64,000 bases of DNA from Nocardioides agariphilus (GTDB lineage Bacteria > Actinomycetota > Actinomycetes > Propionibacteriales > Nocardioidaceae), in assembly GCF_015352445.1 (NCBI RefSeq), contig NZ_JADKPO010000010.1, positions 1 through 64,000 on the forward strand, given 5' to 3'. The position numbers were made by a program, and so were the translations under genes. A model generated the notes under the pieces. The model ran no database searches. It saw nothing but the letters and a program-made list of their open reading frames with translations, and was not told the DNA's origin. This document shows, one piece after another, positions 1-7,300 of this stretch. Position 1 is the first letter of the stretch. The number at the start of each line of letters is the position of its first letter.

Positions 1-76
1 GGTAACCAACCCGCGCATATCAGCCTGACCGCGCGTCGCCAGACACGCTCACCCACCGCCACGAACGACGAAGCAC

Positions 77-112
77 GAGGCGCCCGCCCCGAGCGATCGA
101 GACGGGCGCCTC
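77..112. terminator. Strong GC-rich hairpin, probable terminator
   Basis: A perfect 10-bp inverted repeat (arms 77-86 and 103-112, GAGGCGCCCG / CGGGCGCCTC) with a 16-nt loop lies just 3' of the minus-strand channel gene that stops at 144. There is no T-tract, which is common for actinobacterial terminators. Bases 1-76 hold nothing I can recognise. Confidence 0.6.
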
Positions 113-143
113 ACCCTGCCACTTGACAGGAATCGCCTACATA

Positions 144-830
144 TCAGTTGCGGTTCGCCTGCCGCGCGACCGTGAGCCCGACGAGGCGGGCGATCACCAA
201 CGCGACGTAGAGCACTCCCGCGACCTGCTCGATCATCACGAAGGACCGTGCGTGGCCCATGGTCGGCAGGATGTCGGAGAGTCCGACGCTCGTCAGGTTG
301 GTGAACGACAAGAACAGCAGGTCGAAGAACCGCAGCTGGTCGCCTCCGAACGAACCCGGCCAGATGATCTGGCAGGCCACGAAGACGTAGGCGAACCCCC
401 AGGCCACGACAGTGAACGCGGCGCCGGTCGCATAGAGCTCGTCGGTCGTGACGCGGTCGTCGTGGAAGAGGTAGCGGATCATCCCGTAGGACACGTAGAA
501 GTAGAACGGCGCGTGCAGCAGCGCCGAGGTCAGCACCACCGCGTCCTTGTCGACGAACGCCTCGAGGATGCTGAACACCATCGCAGGCCCGCCCAGCAGC
601 ACCGCGATCCAGCCCAGGGCCGGCGTACGCCGCACCGCCCAGAGCGCGATCAGCACCACGCCGGTGCCCATCGCGCCGAGGAAGGCCCGACCCACGGTGC
701 TGCCGTCGGCGAACGGGTAGGCGAGCACCGCGAGCAGCTGGGCGGTCAACAGCACGGCCGAGGGGTGCCGCCGGACGGCGTCGAGGATCCTTCGCGAGGA
801 GTCACTGGGGGGATCGAGGGCCGTCGGCAC
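144..830 (-). CDS. Ion-channel-like membrane protein with altered selectivity filter
   Basis: A 228-residue integral membrane protein with about six hydrophobic segments. The C-terminal part follows the pattern of the two-TM potassium channel pore: a hydrophobic helix, a pore loop near residues 174-188, and a final inner helix ending in IARLVGL. The family filter TVGYGD is replaced here by SVGLSD (residues 181-186), so potassium selectivity is doubtful. The start is taken as GTG at 830, because a TAGGAT -10 hexamer (843-838) sits 7 nt upstream; an in-frame ATG at 839 would add three residues but overlaps that hexamer. It is divergent from the Mce-associated-like pair. Role inferred from fold only. 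Confidence 0.6.
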   Translation of the reverse strand: MPTALDPPSDSSRRILDAVRRHPSAVLLTAQLLAVLAYPFADGSTVGRAFLGAMGTGVVLIALWAVRRTPALGWIAVLLGGPAMVFSILEAFVDKDAVVLTSALLHAPFYFYVSYGMIRYLFHDDRVTTDELYATGAAFTVVAWGFAYVFVACQIIWPGSFGGDQLRFFDLLFLSFTNLTSVGLSDILPTMGHARSFVMIEQVAGVLYVALVIARLVGLTVARQANRN

Positions 831-837
831 GGTTCGC

Positions 838-843
838 ATCCTA
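838..843 (-). promoter_or_regulatory. -10 hexamer for the channel-like gene
   Basis: TAGGAT on the minus strand, 7 nt before GTG 830. It predicts a leaderless transcript. Confidence 0.4.
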
Positions 844-869
844 GGCAGTGCTGAGACGGGGGCACCGCC

Positions 870-875
870 TACGAT
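870..875 (+). promoter_or_regulatory. -10 hexamer for the Mce-associated-like pair
   Basis: TACGAT, 6 nt before GTG 882; predicts a leaderless transcript. It is divergent from the minus-strand hexamer at 838-843, so both promoters share about 40 bp. Confidence 0.4.
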
Positions 876-881
876 GCGCGG

Positions 882-1388
882 GTGAGGGAGGCCCGGGAGG
901 GGCCGAACGCCGTGCTGTGGGTTCTCGTCGGGCTGCTGACGTTGGCCTGCGCGGCGGGCGGCATGCAGGTGGCGCACGTCCGTGACGCGCGCGCCGAGGA
1001 CGGTGTCCAGCACGGGCGGTACGGCGCGGCACTCGCCGCCGCCAAGGCGGAGGCCACCGCCTTCGCCAACGTCGACCACGCCTCCGCGGACGAGGACCTC
1101 GCAGCCATCGCCGCTGGTGCCACCGGGCCGCTCAAGGAGCGCTACACCACGGACGCCGATCGGATCGCGGCCAGTCTGACCACGAACGAGGTCGTCACCG
1201 AGGGCACGGTCTTGTGGGCCGGCGTGGTGAGGGTCGACGCGTCGGGCGCGACGGTGCTGGTGGCTACCACGGGCACCCGCAGCGACCGTCGTACGCGGGA
1301 GCCGATCGCGCGCGACCTGCGACTGCGCCTGCGACTGGTGGCGGTCGATGGCACCTGGCTGACCTCGGCGATCGAGCAGGTGGACTGA
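882..1388 (+). CDS. Mce-associated-like membrane-anchored protein 1
   Basis: A 168-residue protein with one N-terminal membrane segment (residues about 11-30) and an extracytoplasmic domain of the small NTF2-like type. The order (TM anchor, helix with alternating Ala/Glu, then beta-rich part with a GTWLTSAIEQV ending) is that of Mce-associated (Mas) proteins, which in mycobacteria lie in mce operons and stabilise the lipid importer. No mce genes are present here, so the name describes likeness and not function. Its stop overlaps the next start (TGATG), so the pair is translationally coupled. Confidence 0.5.
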   Translation: MREAREGPNAVLWVLVGLLTLACAAGGMQVAHVRDARAEDGVQHGRYGAALAAAKAEATAFANVDHASADEDLAAIAAGATGPLKERYTTDADRIAASLTTNEVVTEGTVLWAGVVRVDASGATVLVATTGTRSDRRTREPIARDLRLRLRLVAVDGTWLTSAIEQVD

Positions 1389-1882
1389 TGACGGGACGGC
1401 GGGTGCTCGGTGCGGTCGCCCTCGTGCTGGCGGCCGTGCTCGGGGTCGAGGTCTACTACCTCCTGGCTGGGACGCCGACCGTGACCGACGAGCGGCCGGT
1501 GGTGGTGGGCGACCTGACCGCGCGGTCCGCGGTCGACGCAGCTGCGCAGGACCTGGCCGAGATCGCGTCCACCAGCTACCGCAACTACGACCAGCAGGTC
1601 GAGCAGGCCACGACCCTGATGACGCCGGAGTTCGCGGCGCAGTACCGCGCGACGACCGCGTCGCTGGCGCCGACCTTCCGGGAGCGTGAGCGCGAGGTCG
1701 CGGCGCAGGTGGTGGCCTCGGCGGTCGTGCGCGCGACCGACCATGAGGTGCAAGCGTTGGTCTTCCTCGACTCGCGGGTCAGCGAGCAAGGCGGCGAGCC
1801 GGTACTGCTGCCGTACCGGACGCTGGTGACGATGACCAAGGCCGACCACGGCTGGCTGGTGTCGGACATCAAGACCCAGTAG
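1388..1882 (+). CDS. Mce-associated-like membrane-anchored protein 2
   Basis: A 164-residue paralogue-like partner of the preceding gene: N-terminal membrane segment (about 7-26), then an Ala-rich helix, a central region of charged residues and a C-terminal strand ending in GWLVSDIKTQ. ATG 1388 overlaps the TGA of the upstream gene by one base. The same architecture in two coupled copies suggests a heteromeric extracytoplasmic assembly. What it associates with is not visible in this window. Confidence 0.5.
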   Translation: MTGRRVLGAVALVLAAVLGVEVYYLLAGTPTVTDERPVVVGDLTARSAVDAAAQDLAEIASTSYRNYDQQVEQATTLMTPEFAAQYRATTASLAPTFREREREVAAQVVASAVVRATDHEVQALVFLDSRVSEQGGEPVLLPYRTLVTMTKADHGWLVSDIKTQ

Positions 1883-1894
1883 GCCGTGACCTCC

Positions 1895-1900
1895 TAGGAT
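1895..1900 (+). promoter_or_regulatory. -10 hexamer upstream of the ferredoxin reductase
   Basis: TAGGAT. Transcription would start near 1907, giving a leader of about 38 nt before GTG 1945. The GTG at 1907 itself is out of frame with the reductase. Confidence 0.35.
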
Positions 1901-1944
1901 CGGGTCGTGCTCAACGACTCCGCTGTCGACCGGGGGCCCCTGCC

Positions 1945-2931
1945 GTGACCGACGTCGAGACCGACCTGCTCATCATCGGCGCCGGGCCAAGCGGCCTCTA
2001 CGCCACCTACTACGCGGGTTTCCGCGGCTTGCGGGTGGCCCTGGTCGACTCGCTGCCGGAGCTGGGTGGCCAGGTGACCGCGATGTACCCCGAGAAGCAG
2101 ATCTTCGACGTGGCCGGCTTCCCGTCGGTCAAGGGCCGTGATCTCGTCGCGGGGCTGGTCGAGCAGGCGGCCACCGCTCACCCCGAGTACTTCCTCGACC
2201 GCACCGCAGTCGCCCTCAAGCACGAGGACGACGCCGTCACCATCGAGCTCGACGACGGCACCCGGATCCGCGCCGGCGCGGTGATCATCACGGCTGGCAT
2301 CGGCAAGTTCAGCCCCCGGCCCTTGCCTGCCGGCGACGGCTGGCTGGGCCGCGGCATGGAGTTCTTCGTCCCCTCGTTCGCTCCCTACGCCGGCAAGGAC
2401 GTGGTCATCGTGGGCGGCGGAGACAGCGCCTTCGACTGGGCACTCCACCTCGAGCCCGTCGCACGGTCGGTCGCTCTCGTGCACCGCCGCGACGCCTTCC
2501 GCGCGCACCAGCGCACGGTCGAGCAGGTCAAGGCGTCCTCGGTCGAGATCATCACCAAGGCACAGGTCACGGCGCTGTATGACGGCGCTTCCGGCACCGG
2601 CGTGGTCGAGGAGGTCGAGATCAGCGTCGACGGCGCCGAGCCCGTGCGCCGACCGGCCCAGGCGGTCGTCGCGGCTCTCGGGTTCATCGCCGACCTCGGT
2701 CCGCTCCAGGAGTGGGGGATCGAGGTCCAGAAGCGACACATCGTCGTCGACGCCTCGATGCGCACCAGCCTGCACCGCGTCTTCGCAGCGGGTGACGTGA
2801 CCGAGTACCCCGGCAAGGTACGCCTGATCGCCGTCGGCTTCGGCGAGGCCGCCACCGCGGTCAACAACGCCGCCGTGGTGATCGACCCGACGGCGCACGT
2901 GTTCCCGGGGCACAGCAGCGAGGGCAGCTGA
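1945..2931 (+). CDS. Ferredoxin/flavodoxin--NADP+ reductase, thioredoxin-reductase-like type
   Basis: A 328-residue flavoprotein of the FNR type 2 (YumC-like) family. The FAD dinucleotide motif GAGPSG is at residues about 12-17, the NADPH motif GGGDSA near 156-161, and the C-terminal FAD motif AAGDVTEYPGK near 282. It lacks the CxxC redox pair of thioredoxin reductases, as expected for this family. It moves electrons between NADPH and ferredoxin. It is convergent with the KstR-like gene 28 bp downstream. Ferredoxin supplied this way could serve P450s or oxygenases, but no such gene is in the window. Confidence 0.85.
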   Translation: MTDVETDLLIIGAGPSGLYATYYAGFRGLRVALVDSLPELGGQVTAMYPEKQIFDVAGFPSVKGRDLVAGLVEQAATAHPEYFLDRTAVALKHEDDAVTIELDDGTRIRAGAVIITAGIGKFSPRPLPAGDGWLGRGMEFFVPSFAPYAGKDVVIVGGGDSAFDWALHLEPVARSVALVHRRDAFRAHQRTVEQVKASSVEIITKAQVTALYDGASGTGVVEEVEISVDGAEPVRRPAQAVVAALGFIADLGPLQEWGIEVQKRHIVVDASMRTSLHRVFAAGDVTEYPGKVRLIAVGFGEAATAVNNAAVVIDPTAHVFPGHSSEGS

Positions 2932-2959
2932 CCCGATCGCTCGATGATGGGGCTGTACC

Positions 2960-3574
2960 TCAACCAGCGGGATCCAACAGCAGCCTCACGGCCGTCTCAA
3001 GCGAACGCGACACGTCCGCGGCCGTCGTGCGGCCGGTCACCCAGCCGACCAGTGCGGCCAGCCAGACGTCGCGGATGACAGCGGCGGCAGCGAGGTCGTC
3101 GGACGTGGGGTCCGCGTCCGGGCGGATCGCCCGGACCAGCATGCCGACCAGCAGCCGGCTGACCGACCGGATCTCGTCGCGAGCGGCCGCATCGGCGAAC
3201 ATGAACGCTCGCGTGAGTGCCTCGGTGAGCAGCGGCTCCCTCTGCATCCGCGCGGTGGTCGCAGCAAGCAGCGCGGTCACGCGCTCGCCTGCGGAGTCCC
3301 CGAGCGGCGGCTGGTGCCGGCTGAGCTCCTCGGCGGTGGTCAGGTCGCGGGCCAGGGCCGACACCAGCAGGTGCACCTTGGAGGGGAAGTAGCGGTAGAG
3401 CGTGCCCAGCGCGACCTCCGCACGCTCGGCCACGGTGCGCATCTGCACGGCGTCGAAGCCGCCCTCCGCGGCGAGCGCGACGGTCGCGTCGAGGATGCGC
3501 GCTCGGCGCTCACGCTGCTGCCTGGGTTCGCCGGCCGGAGGGACGGCCGAGGTCCTGACGCTCACCGGGCTCAT
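2960..3574 (-). CDS. kstR: TetR-family repressor, KstR-like
   Basis: A 204-residue TetR regulator. The N-terminal helix-turn-helix region contains QMRTVAERAEVALGTLYRYF followed by PSKVHLLVSAL, which closely matches my memory of mycobacterial KstR, repressor of cholesterol-degradation genes that is released by steroid-CoA ligands. The C-terminal part (MQREPLLTEALTRAFMFAD and VIRDVWLAALVGWVTGR) also follows KstR. ATG 3574 was chosen because a longer reading would run through the operator at 3578-3591. No steroid-degradation genes are nearby; the adjacent divergent target is a glycosyltransferase cassette. Confidence 0.75.
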   Translation of the reverse strand: MSPVSVRTSAVPPAGEPRQQRERRARILDATVALAAEGGFDAVQMRTVAERAEVALGTLYRYFPSKVHLLVSALARDLTTAEELSRHQPPLGDSAGERVTALLAATTARMQREPLLTEALTRAFMFADAAARDEIRSVSRLLVGMLVRAIRPDADPTSDDLAAAAVIRDVWLAALVGWVTGRTTAADVSRSLETAVRLLLDPAG

Positions 3575-3577
3575 GAT

Positions 3578-3591
3578 AAGAACACGTTCTA
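3578..3591. promoter_or_regulatory. KstR-type operator between divergent starts
   Basis: The 14 bases AAGAACACGTTCTA match the KstR consensus TnnAACnnGTTnnA at all but the first specified base, and match equally well on the other strand. The site fills nearly all of the 16 bp between ATG 3574 (kstR) and ATG 3591 (glycosyltransferase), so one bound dimer could block both genes. Consensus is from memory; binding is inferred. Confidence 0.65.
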
Positions 3592-4859
3592 TGTCGTTGC
3601 GGGTGGCCTTGCTGTCGTACCGGAGCAAGCCGCACTGCGGGGGGCAAGGCGTCTACGTGCGGCACCTGAGCCGCGAGCTGGTCGCTCTCGGTCACCAGGT
3701 CGAGGTGTTCTCCGGTCCGCCCTACCCCGAGCTCGACCCAGGCGTGGGCCTGACCGAGGTGCCCGGTCTCGACCTCTATCGCGAGCCGGACCCGTTCCGT
3801 CGCCCGGCGCTGGGTGAGTTCCGCGACCGCCTCGACGTCGAGGAGTTCCTCACCATGTGCGTGGCGGGCTTTCCCGAGCCGAAGGTCTTCGGCACTCGGG
3901 TGGCTCGGGTGCTCGGTGAGCGCCTGGGCGACTTCGATGTCGTGCACGACAACCAGACGCTCGCGCCCGGAGTGCTGCGGATCGAGCAGCTCGGGCTGCC
4001 GGTGGTCACCACCATCCACCACCCGATCACCGTCGACCGCAGACTCGACCTCGCGGCTGCGACCACCTGGCAGCGTCGGCTGTCGCTGCGCCGCTGGTAC
4101 GGCTTCCTCCGGATGCAGCGTCGGGTCGCCCAGAGGTCGAGCACGGTGCTCACGCCGTCGGAGTCCTCCAAGCGCGACATCGTCCGCGACTTCGGGGTGG
4201 ACCCAGCCCGGGTGCGGGTGATCCCTCTCGGGGTCGACGAGGGCTTCCGACCACCGACGGCCCCACGCGTCCCCGGTCGCATCGTCGCGATGGCCAGCGC
4301 CGATGCCCCGATGAAGGGCATCGCCACCTTGTTGGAGGCCTTCGCCAAGCTACGCACCGAACGCGACCACCTCGAGCTGCTCCTGGTCTCCAAGCCGCGA
4401 CCCGGGGGCGAGACCGAGCGCATCGTCGACCGGCTCGCGATCGGGCGGCACGTGCGGTTCGTCCACGGTCTCAGCGACCTCGAGCTGGTCGAGGTGATGG
4501 GCTCGGCCGAGGTGGCGTGCGTGCCCTCGCTCTACGAAGGCTTCTCGCTGCCCACGGCCGAGCTGATGGCCTGCGGCACTGCCTTGGTGGTCAGCGACGC
4601 CGGAGGCATCCCCGAGGTGGTCGGACCGGACGGACTGTGTGCCGACCTGGTGCCGCCGGGCGACGTCGAACGCCTCGCCACCGCCCTGGCGGGTCTGCTC
4701 GACGACCCGCAGCGTCGGGCGAGGTACGGCGCTGCCGGACGTGCGCGCGTCGACGAGCTGTTCAGCTGGCGCGCCGCGGCAGCGGCGACGGTGGCTGCCT
4801 ACCAAGAAGCCATGGCCTCGGCACGCGCGACCAACGGGGGTGCTCGTGCTCACCGTTGA
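3591..4859 (+). CDS. Glycosyltransferase family 4
   Basis: A 422-residue GT-B fold glycosyltransferase. The N-terminal acceptor domain begins SLRVALLSYRSKPHCGGQG, with the glycine loop of GT4 enzymes. The C-terminal nucleotide-sugar domain has the EGFSLPTAELMACGTALVVSD segment (about residues 310-330), with the E-x7-E pair that contacts the donor. Sugar and acceptor cannot be told. It heads a tight cassette: GTG 4846 of the methyltransferase lies inside its 3' end. Start ATG 3591 overlaps the KstR-type operator and no Shine-Dalgarno is visible, so the message may be leaderless. Confidence 0.85.
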   Translation: MSLRVALLSYRSKPHCGGQGVYVRHLSRELVALGHQVEVFSGPPYPELDPGVGLTEVPGLDLYREPDPFRRPALGEFRDRLDVEEFLTMCVAGFPEPKVFGTRVARVLGERLGDFDVVHDNQTLAPGVLRIEQLGLPVVTTIHHPITVDRRLDLAAATTWQRRLSLRRWYGFLRMQRRVAQRSSTVLTPSESSKRDIVRDFGVDPARVRVIPLGVDEGFRPPTAPRVPGRIVAMASADAPMKGIATLLEAFAKLRTERDHLELLLVSKPRPGGETERIVDRLAIGRHVRFVHGLSDLELVEVMGSAEVACVPSLYEGFSLPTAELMACGTALVVSDAGGIPEVVGPDGLCADLVPPGDVERLATALAGLLDDPQRRARYGAAGRARVDELFSWRAAAAATVAAYQEAMASARATNGGARAHR

Positions 4860-5562
4860 CTTCGACCGGCTCGGACTGCGACCGGGTGACCGTGCGCTCG
4901 ACCTGGGCTGTGGAGCGGGTCGCCACGCCTTCGAGATGTACCGCCGCGGCGCCGACGTGATCGCGTTCGACCAGGACGTCGACGAGCTGGCCAAGGTGCG
5001 CGACATGTTCGCCGCGATGCGAGCCGAGGGTCAGGTGCCCGAGGGCGCGGAGGCCGACGTCAAGGAGGGCGACGCCTTGTCACTGCCCTTCGCCGACGGC
5101 GAGTTCGACCGCATCGTCGCCGCCGAGATCCTCGAGCACGTCCCCGCCGACATCCAGGCGATCCAGGAGCTGGCGCGCGTACTCCGACCGGGCGGCACCG
5201 TGGCGGTCACGGTGCCGCGGTGGTTTCCCGAGGTCGTGTGCTGGCAGCTCTCCGAGGACTATCACCAGACCCCGGGCGGTCACATCCGCATCTACACCGA
5301 CAAGGAGCTCGCGACCAAGGTCCAGAACGCCGGCTTGGAGCTGCTCGGCAAGGGTTACGCCCACGGCCTGCACTCGCCGTACTGGTGGTTGAAGTGCGCG
5401 GTGGGCGTCGACAACGACACCAACCCGCTCGTGAAGGCCTATCACCGCCTCCTGGTCTGGGACATCATGAAGCGACCGCGGACGACCCGCGTCGCCGAGC
5501 GGTTGCTGGACCCGGTCATCGGCAAGAGCCTGGTTCTCTACTTCCGCAAGCCGGGTCGGTGA
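4846..5562 (+). CDS. Class I SAM-dependent methyltransferase
   Basis: A 238-residue methyltransferase. Motif I is ALDLGCGAGRH (residues about 14-24), the acidic residue after strand 2 is in IAFDQD, and the post-motif region reads FDRIVAAEILEHVP then LRPGGTVAVTVP, typical of UbiE/type 11 enzymes. GTG 4846 was preferred over GTG 4840 because a GGGGG tract at 4836-4840 gives it a 5-nt spacing. It overlaps the GT4 stop by 14 bp and is followed after 1 nt by the next ATG. Substrate unknown; presumably the glycosylated or prenyl-type product of the cassette. Confidence 0.8.
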   Translation: MLTVDFDRLGLRPGDRALDLGCGAGRHAFEMYRRGADVIAFDQDVDELAKVRDMFAAMRAEGQVPEGAEADVKEGDALSLPFADGEFDRIVAAEILEHVPADIQAIQELARVLRPGGTVAVTVPRWFPEVVCWQLSEDYHQTPGGHIRIYTDKELATKVQNAGLELLGKGYAHGLHSPYWWLKCAVGVDNDTNPLVKAYHRLLVWDIMKRPRTTRVAERLLDPVIGKSLVLYFRKPGR

Positions 5563-5563
5563 C

Positions 5564-6688
5564 ATGACCCGCAGTGCCTCGGGCCTGAGCTCGGTCGACG
5601 TCGCCCTGACGGCCGCCTCCATCCTGGCCGTGCAGGAGCCGGACGGAGGCATCCCGTGGAGCCGCGGCTCGCACGCGGACGTGTGGAACCACCTCGAGGC
5701 AGCGATGGCACTGACCGTCGCCGGTCACGAGCGTGCCGCGCGGCGGGCCTTCGACTGGGTGCTCGACCGGCAGCGTCCCGACGGCTCCTGGCCGATGAAG
5801 CTTGTGGCTGGCGAGGTCGAGGACGCCAGCGGCGAGACCAACATGTCGGCCTACCTCGCGGTGGCGCTGTGGCACCACTGGCTGGTGCACCGCGACCCGG
5901 CCTTCGTCGCGAGATGCTGGCCCGCCGTGCGCCGCGGGCTCGACTGGGTGGCCTCGATGCAGCTGCCCTTCGGCGGCATCGCCTGGGCCCAGGAGTGGCT
6001 CCAGGAGCGCGACGGTCATCGCCCGGGCCGGATCCACCAGGATGCGCTGCTCGCGGCATCGTCGAGCGTCTATCAGGCGCTGCGGGCGGGAGTCTCGCTC
6101 GCCGACCTGCTCGACGAGCCGCAGCCCGAGTGGGAGGTGACAGGCGGACGCCTGCGTCACGCCTTGCGCGAGCACAGGGACCTGTTCCTCGACAAGTCCA
6201 CGTTCTCGATGGACTGGTACTACCCGGTGCTCGGCGGAGCCGTGCGAGGAGACGAGGCCTCTGCCGTCATCGCCGCGCGATGGGAGGAGTTCGTGGTGCC
6301 GGGCCTCGGGGTGCGCTGCGTCTCGACCAACCCGTGGGTGACCGGGGCAGAGACCAGCGAGCTCGTCCTCGCGCTGGAGGCGATGGGTGAGCGCGGACGA
6401 GCAGCTCGCCTGTTCGCCGAGATCCAGCATCTGCGGCTCGCCGACGGCTCGTACTGGACCGGCTACGTCTATCCCGACGAGGCCCACTGGCCCGTCGAGC
6501 AGTCGACCTTCACGGCCGCGGCCGTGGTGCTCGCAGCCGACGCGCTCGACGACCTGACGCCCGGCGCCGACATCATGCGCGGGCACACGATGGTGCCCCA
6601 GCTCGTCCCCGTCGCGCTGGAGTGCGGCTGTGTGTCACCCGAGCGGTTCTCCGATCACCTGTCCGGCCGTCCCGCGCGCTCGGCGTAG
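5564..6688 (+). CDS. Prenyltransferase/squalene-cyclase-fold (alpha-alpha barrel) protein
   Basis: A 374-residue protein with repeated QxPDGSW/G-type segments (QEPDGGIPWSRGS near 25, QRPDGSWPM near 70, LADGSYWTGY near 300), the QW-like repeats of terpene cyclase and protein prenyltransferase (alpha/alpha)6 barrels. I see no DxDD or DxDDTA acid motif of squalene-hopene or diterpene cyclases, so cyclase activity is not supported; it may be a glycan- or lipid-processing barrel. ATG 5564 follows the previous stop by one base. Its last 54 bp overlap the 3' end of the convergent minus-strand methyltransferase. Confidence 0.6.
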   Translation: MTRSASGLSSVDVALTAASILAVQEPDGGIPWSRGSHADVWNHLEAAMALTVAGHERAARRAFDWVLDRQRPDGSWPMKLVAGEVEDASGETNMSAYLAVALWHHWLVHRDPAFVARCWPAVRRGLDWVASMQLPFGGIAWAQEWLQERDGHRPGRIHQDALLAASSSVYQALRAGVSLADLLDEPQPEWEVTGGRLRHALREHRDLFLDKSTFSMDWYYPVLGGAVRGDEASAVIAARWEEFVVPGLGVRCVSTNPWVTGAETSELVLALEAMGERGRAARLFAEIQHLRLADGSYWTGYVYPDEAHWPVEQSTFTAAAVVLAADALDDLTPGADIMRGHTMVPQLVPVALECGCVSPERFSDHLSGRPARSA

Positions 6689-7300
6689 CACGCGCAACGA
6701 GCCGACAGCCTCGCGCTCCTCGAAGGCACCGCTCGAGAGCGCGCGCAGGTAGATCTCGTACGGCGGCCGCCCACCGTCGTGAGGGTCGGGGAACACGTCG
6801 TGGATGGCGAGCAGCCCACCGATCGCCAGCCACCTCGCCCACCCGTCGTAGTCGTCGTGGGCCGGCCGTTCGCCGTGCCCGCCGTCGATGAACAGCAGTG
6901 ACAGCGGCGTACGCCAGTGGGCGCTGACCACCAGCGACGGGCCGACGATCGCGACCACGTGATCCTCGAGCCCGGCTCGCTCGATGTTGCTCCGGAAGAT
7001 CGGGAGGGTGTCGATCCGACCGGACTCGACGTCGACCAGTGAGGCGTCGTGGTGCTCCCACCCCACCTGGTTCTCCTCCGAGCCGCGGTGGTGGTCGACG
7101 GTGAAGACCGTGCCGCCGACCTCACTCGCGGCCGCACCCAGGTAGATCGCCGACTTGCCGCAGTACGTGCCGACCTCCAGCGCCGGACCGTGTGGCAGCC
7201 GCTCGAGGGCGAGCCGGTGCAGCGCCAGGCCCTCGTCGTCGGGCATGAAGCCCTTCGCCGCGCGGGCGTGGGTGAGCCACCCGGACGAGTCAGGGTTCAC
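6635..7300 (-). CDS. Class I SAM-dependent methyltransferase (cephalosporin-hydroxylase-like MT group)
   Basis: A 221-residue protein with a MT24-type motif: ALEVGTYCGKSAIYLG near residues 35-50, then FTVDHHRGSEEN and LLFIDGGHGERPAHDDYDGW (acidic loop). This organisation is that of class I SAM methyltransferases including glycan- and antibiotic-tailoring O-methyltransferases. GTG 7300 overlaps the TGA of the upstream FAD reductase (GTGA), so the two are coupled. The 3' end overlaps the prenyltransferase-fold gene by 54 bp tail to tail. Confidence 0.7.
   Translation of the reverse strand: MNPDSSGWLTHARAAKGFMPDDEGLALHRLALERLPHGPALEVGTYCGKSAIYLGAAASEVGGTVFTVDHHRGSEENQVGWEHHDASLVDVESGRIDTLPIFRSNIERAGLEDHVVAIVGPSLVVSAHWRTPLSLLFIDGGHGERPAHDDYDGWARWLAIGGLLAIHDVFPDPHDGGRPPYEIYLRALSSGAFEEREAVGSLRVLRRARGTAGQVIGEPLG

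Noticed and set aside
882-1882. An mce lipid-import operon
   Set aside because: Only two Mce-associated-like proteins are present; no YrbE permease or MCE-domain genes.
5564-6688. Squalene-hopene or diterpene cyclase
   Set aside because: No DxDD(TA) catalytic motif and about half the usual length; only the barrel fold is suggested.
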